A DNA stretch of 64,000 bases from Phytoactinopolyspora mesophila. GTDB taxonomy: Bacteria > Actinomycetota > Actinomycetes > Jiangellales > Jiangellaceae. Where the stretch lies: assembly GCF_010122465.1 (NCBI RefSeq), contig NZ_WLZY01000010.1, positions 1 through 64,000 on the forward strand, written 5' to 3'. Made by a program: the position numbers and the translations under genes. The notes under the pieces are model-generated. The model saw only the letters and a program-made list of their open reading frames with translations. It had not been told where the DNA came from and searched no databases. The number at the start of each line of letters is the position of its first letter. Positions within the stretch are counted from its first letter, which is position 1. Positions 61,701 through 64,000 of the stretch are shown here, piece after piece.

Positions 61701-63305
61701 CCACATCTCCCGATCAAGCTCGGTCCCGGCGAACTCGTCGAACACGCACTCTTCAAGGGGAGGAGAGTCGTCGCTCACGTGATCAACCCGGTAGAGCCCT
61801 GCGCTCGGGCTGGGCCCGAAGGCGCCTCCCTCCAGCACATACAGAGAACCATCCGGGCCGAAGTCGCCATCCATCATGCGCACCCAGCTCTGCCCGGGAA
61901 GAAAATCGTTGATCGCGGTCACGGTCTCATCCTCGTCGAGCTCGACCGTCTTCACGTGGCCGCGGTGAAGGTCGAGAATGAACCAGAGTCCGTCATAGTG
62001 CTCAGGGAACTTGGTCTCGGAGTCGAGGCTCTCGTCATAGCGGTACACCGGACCCGACATCGGACCACCAGCACCGGACCCCATGTTCAGGAACGGCTCC
62101 GGGATCGGGTTGATCTCACGATCCGGCCATCCGACCCAGGTTGTCGGCCAACCCGCCCAGCTCCGCGGGTAATAGATCGTCGCCGGCTTCACCGGCGGGG
62201 TCTGCTCGAGCCCGGTGTTGTTCGGCGAGTCATTGATCGGACCGTTGTCGCAATCATAGAAATCGCCCAGCGGCTCGTTCGTCTCGTAGTCCCAAGGGCG
62301 GTACGGGTAGTTGTTCCCGATACAGAACGGGTACCCGAAGTTGGCCGCCTCCGACGTCGCGTGGTACAGATCAAATCCCCACGGACCGCGCTCGGTCCAT
62401 TCACCTAAGCGGTCAGGGCCATAGTTGCCGATGTGCAGCCGGTCGGTCTCGGGGTCGATCGAGATCCGGAACGGGTTTCGGAAACCCATTGCGAAGATCT
62501 CGGCCCGGGTCAGGTCAGGGTCGTATTCGTCCGGCGGGAACAGGTTGCCGTCAGGGATCGTGTAGGTACCGTCCGGCTGCGGTGTTATCCGCAGTACCTT
62601 CCCACGCAGATCGTTCGTGTTACCCGACGTCCGCCGGTCATCGTTGTACCAATGAGTCGGGCGGTTATCGAGCGGCGAATACTGGTTGTTCAGATCTGGC
62701 GGCGACTCATCACCGGTGCTCAGGTACAAGTTACCCGCGGAATCGAATTCAAGGTCCCCCGCCACGTGGCAGCAGTGCGTCTTGTTGTATGGCACCTTCA
62801 ACATGACGATTTCCGAGGACATGTCAAGCTCGTCGTCTTCAACCGCGAACCGAGACAGGAAATGGTTGTCCTCGTCTCGGCTGGTGTAATAGACATACAC
62901 CCAGCCGTTGGAGTCGAAGTCCGGATCCAGCGCCAGCCCCAGAAGCCCGCCTTCGTTGTTCTTCGATCCTTCGAAATCAGGGTTCGGCGGCAACGGATGG
63001 TCGTCGAACACGCTCATCTCGGCGGCCACGGTCACCTGTTCGGTCTCCGGGTGATACACCCGGAGCACACCGTCGCGGCTGGCCACGAACACCCTGCCAT
63101 CAGGCGCTATGTCCATGGCCATCGGCTCCGGGACATCAGGCGTCAGCAGCAATTTCTCGAACTCATCACCCGCGGACAGCTCCGCGAAGGTGGAGTTCAG
63201 GTCCTCCGGCTCTGCAGTCACCTGCGCGGCGACCGGCACACTCACAAGGCCTGACATCACCAGCACGGAGAAGAGGAGAACGGACACGGATCGCTTACCC
63301 AACAT
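58734..63305 (-). CDS. Large secreted multidomain protein: sugar-dehydrogenase-like propeller, two DUF1080 lectin/hydrolase domains, cupredoxin
   Basis: A 1,523-residue exported protein. After a Sec signal (residues 1-29) comes a PQQ-type glucose/sorbosone dehydrogenase beta-propeller (about 45-510: MAMDIAPDGRVFVASRDG, LLGLALDPDF, GDLEFDSAGNLYLSTGD, FAMGFRNPFRISIDP). A DUF1349-like sandwich follows (about 520-720), then two DUF1080/3-keto-disaccharide-hydrolase-like domains (LWDGATLDGWNQAGPGGF; LFDGETLDGWTHIGPGGF). A cupredoxin holds all type I copper ligands: His in PFPHDV, Cys and His in YVYCTPHTN, Met in WTGMVS. Ig-like chitobiase repeats end it. GGAGGG precedes ATG. Probable extracellular carbohydrate oxidation system. 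Confidence 0.85.
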   Translation of the reverse strand: MLGKRSVSVLLFSVLVMSGLVSVPVAAQVTAEPEDLNSTFAELSAGDEFEKLLLTPDVPEPMAMDIAPDGRVFVASRDGVLRVYHPETEQVTVAAEMSVFDDHPLPPNPDFEGSKNNEGGLLGLALDPDFDSNGWVYVYYTSRDEDNHFLSRFAVEDDELDMSSEIVMLKVPYNKTHCCHVAGDLEFDSAGNLYLSTGDESPPDLNNQYSPLDNRPTHWYNDDRRTSGNTNDLRGKVLRITPQPDGTYTIPDGNLFPPDEYDPDLTRAEIFAMGFRNPFRISIDPETDRLHIGNYGPDRLGEWTERGPWGFDLYHATSEAANFGYPFCIGNNYPYRPWDYETNEPLGDFYDCDNGPINDSPNNTGLEQTPPVKPATIYYPRSWAGWPTTWVGWPDREINPIPEPFLNMGSGAGGPMSGPVYRYDESLDSETKFPEHYDGLWFILDLHRGHVKTVELDEDETVTAINDFLPGQSWVRMMDGDFGPDGSLYVLEGGAFGPSPSAGLYRVDHVSDDSPPLEECVFDEFAGTELDREMWPTIIREDADGYRVTDGALEIDMLQGDMISNHMSGNINTDGQNLILTPVPDERWVAEVTVELPEESVSHDQAGFIIYADDENFTKFAFFPPYIGQANGRFEYLYHENGEIRFQSGVDNRTLTNAPHTLNLRLSSNGSDVAAAYSLDGESWINAGRPAPISQYDDPEFGFFAVHGPNEIDIPLTAMFTDFSLCVGEDDPIEECEAPSVDAGYRALWDGATLDGWNQAGPGGFAVVPDEDREGACALESIGDPAGLGMLWHEDEFESYRLHLDFKAVAEDDNSGVFVGFPDPGNDPWVGVNEGFEIQIDDSGGFPGAGDEHKTGAIYTFQGPTSFPAVAGEWNNMVIEVEDPMIRVWINEELVNEFENPDDSGRDLSSGYIGLQNNRVSDNVFFRDVWVQDLTDPGCPDPATPPEGYESLFDGETLDGWTHIGPGGFEVDECGLLQPHGGMGLLWYHEQTFDDYVMQVDFRVQDPADNSGVFVRFPDPQGDPWNPVDEGYEIQIYEATDDPFTRTGAIYTFAPAEPLATNPIGEWNTMEIEAIGQDYRVILNGVEVTTYTGDGSRPLDGYVGLQNHASGQAPGENVEFRNVWLKELDDDPGDLTVEASLDPAEPDGASPWYVSPVTLTLESNHRDAVLQWRPRTDESEWHTWTEPLLFDEDGIYNIDYRAVLPGNGEPSEKEILVGENGFDFSETEFSVQQGDVIKFQYVPPFPHDVVITDENGVELASRPVGSDWEDDPFYFEAVDEGTFYVYCTPHTNLVDPDDPTTWTGMVSTFEVTPSSGTPPMETGIEEIEFLIDQTPPATEASLAGDQSGDVFTGEVTVTLTRDDATSGVAATHYRMAGDDEHDVYAGPFTVTDPGEHEVEFRSVDVAGNVEDWQSVEFSIGDGDPGACPEPDPRENVVIGDIDSGVPNYTLEDGCTINDLILDEDDWPNRGAFQGHVRDVTRQLVEEGVITARERAAITQAAARSGVGGPQRGGGPRAGSVVMI

Positions 63306-63356
63306 GGTCCCTCCAGGGGGTTGCCGGTATGAGCTAATGGATCGCGCGTTCATTTA

Positions 63357-63374
63357 TTAAAGAAACTTTCTTAA
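63357..63374 (-). promoter_or_regulatory. A/T-rich imperfect palindrome upstream of the large secreted gene
   Basis: TTAAAGAAACTTTCTTAA, arms TTAA(A)GAAA and TTTCTTAA around one base, 52 bases upstream of the start codon. The A/T-rich block stands out from the GC-rich surroundings. ROK- and GntR/LacI-type carbohydrate regulators use such sites in actinomycetes; which one binds is unknown. Confidence 0.55.
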
Positions 63375-63686
63375 TGTTTGAATATGATTCTATTCGCCTG
63401 AAATGTCCTGTCAAGGGTCAGGAAACGACAAGTTATCGCCCAACTCGCGCACATTCAGGCGTGAAGTCATCAACGATCGGGCCAATTTCCGCGAAGGCGG
63501 AGGATGTAGTCGCGCTGGGGTTGTCGTCGGCCGACGACAACCCCTCGCCAGGAGGCCTGGTACCGCGAGCGGCGACTCTTCTACTCGGGCGGGTGCTCAA
63601 TCACTGGTGAATTGGTGTGCCCGCCGCCGACCCGCAACGCGACGTAGCCGATTTCCAGTTCCGACGGCCGCCCCGGCTCGCCCGCG
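63375..63686. other. Intergenic region with palindrome and repeat-family segment
   Basis: 312 bases between the large secreted gene promoter and the stop of the oxidoreductase gene. It contains the repeat-like stretch 63496-63578 and, within it, the perfect palindrome 63517-63544. The open frames here have no coding character. Confidence 0.5.
63517..63544. terminator. 28-base perfect palindrome, probable terminator of the oxidoreductase gene
   Basis: GGGGTTGTCGTCGG joined directly to its reverse complement, with no spacer. It lies 143 bases after the oxidoreductase stop. The surrounding 83 bases resemble the centre of the 30112-30275 repeat, so the palindrome may belong to that dispersed family. 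Confidence 0.6.
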
Positions 63687-64000
63687 TCAGCGGAATCCGG
63701 TCTGTTCCCGCGCACGCTCCATGATCTCGATCTGGCGGCGCACACTCTCCGGGGTGACGAACAACTCCGCACCGTCTCGCAGCGTCTCGGCCAGGTGTCG
63801 ATAGAAGTGCAGCGTACGGTCGCCGCCGGCTGGTTCCACGTCGATGACTTCCTCGGACCAGTCGATCTGCTCGTCCGAGCCGTAGCGCCGTCCGGCCGCG
63901 ACGCCGTCGTCGGGCTCGATCTCGGCAAGACCAGCCGGATCGAACCAGCGCACGGTCAGTCGGCTGCCATCACTGGCCAGGCCGCCCGTGGTACCAGAAA
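63687..64000 (-). CDS. Gfo/Idh/MocA-family oxidoreductase, C-terminal part
   Basis: The last 104 codons are in the window, open to its right edge. The peptide has SDGSRLTVRWFDPAG, GRRYGSDEQIDWSEEVIDVEPAGG, and FYRHLAETLRDGAELFVTPESVRRQIEIMERAREQTGF, which is the usual C-terminal end of Gfo/Idh/MocA sugar dehydrogenases (ESV..Q..I...R). The catalytic and NAD-binding parts lie outside. It is on the same strand as the large secreted protein, whose DUF1080 domains are linked with 3-keto-sugar chemistry, so a shared carbohydrate pathway is likely. Confidence 0.85.
   Translation of the reverse strand, partial: SGTTGGLASDGSRLTVRWFDPAGLAEIEPDDGVAAGRRYGSDEQIDWSEEVIDVEPAGGDRTLHFYRHLAETLRDGAELFVTPESVRRQIEIMERAREQTGFR

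Overview
The window is GC-rich, uses GTG and TTG starts freely, and carries marker genes of a high-GC Gram-positive actinomycete: a Bpa/PafE-type proteasome activator, an LPXTG-anchored thioester protein, actinobacterial DUF6457 and DUF6918 families, Tat-exported enzymes and many lipoproteins. I cannot name the genus from sequence alone. A Jiangella- or Streptomyces-like soil actinomycete would fit, but that is inference. The genes are mostly chromosomal housekeeping and nutrient-uptake genes, with short accessory islands between them.

Layout. 0-0.7 kb: the right end of an ISL3-family insertion sequence that has cut a DeoR-type regulator. 0.8-6.2 kb: secreted beta-helix protein, two tandem serpin lipoproteins and an orphan lipoprotein. 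6.4 kb: tRNA-Ser(UGA). 6.6-11.5 kb: rhodanese, ROK kinase, Amt ammonium channel, O-methyltransferase. 11.6-15.6 kb: nitrilase-mobA-DUF6457-quinone oxidoreductase run, then the proteasome activator. 15.7-20.2 kb: serS, pheA and an S9 peptidase. 20.3-26 kb: CIRCE-controlled Hsp20, then a sugar ABC operon with its LacI-type regulator. 26.4-30 kb: a three-gene 2-oxoacid dehydrogenase operon (E1 alpha, E1 beta, E2; no E3). 30-36.9 kb: thioester adhesin, thioesterase, DtxR-type repressor, and a PucR/deaminase/permease module. 36.9-45.6 kb: alkaline phosphatase, a metal ABC transporter, and a class I ribonucleotide reductase behind a cobalamin riboswitch. 46-52.5 kb: EamA exporter, an HTH-TPR regulator divergent from a tiny secreted-peptide gene, an aminotransferase, a small membrane protein, a phosphatase and a fructosamine kinase. 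52.7-58.7 kb: an ABC exporter, an inverted-repeat cassette carrying a nuclease-like gene, and VOC, MOSC and regulator genes. 58.7-64 kb: a 1,523-residue secreted protein and the end of a Gfo/Idh/MocA oxidoreductase.

Two things stand out. At 47.2-48.9 kb an XRE-type HTH/TPR regulator of RRNPP-like architecture shares a 62-base divergent promoter with a 42-codon gene. That gene has its own Shine-Dalgarno, a signal peptide, a predicted 12-residue mature peptide ending in two cysteines, and an intrinsic terminator. It looks like a peptide-signalling pair that a length-filtered gene caller would miss. At 54.5-55.85 kb a 1.36-kb unit with 48-base perfect terminal inverted repeats carries one gene combining an AbiEi-like winged helix with a PD-(D/E)XK/DUF559-like nuclease. 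Its ends are two incomplete copies of a palindrome present intact at 17.0 kb, so the unit may have landed in a terminator palindrome.

Other connected themes: the NrdB subunit has Phe where the radical Tyr should be and Glu as first metal ligand (a class Ic, Mn/Fe pattern), and it lies next to a probable manganese transporter. The nrd operon sits behind a B12 riboswitch, which implies a B12-dependent class II enzyme elsewhere in the genome.
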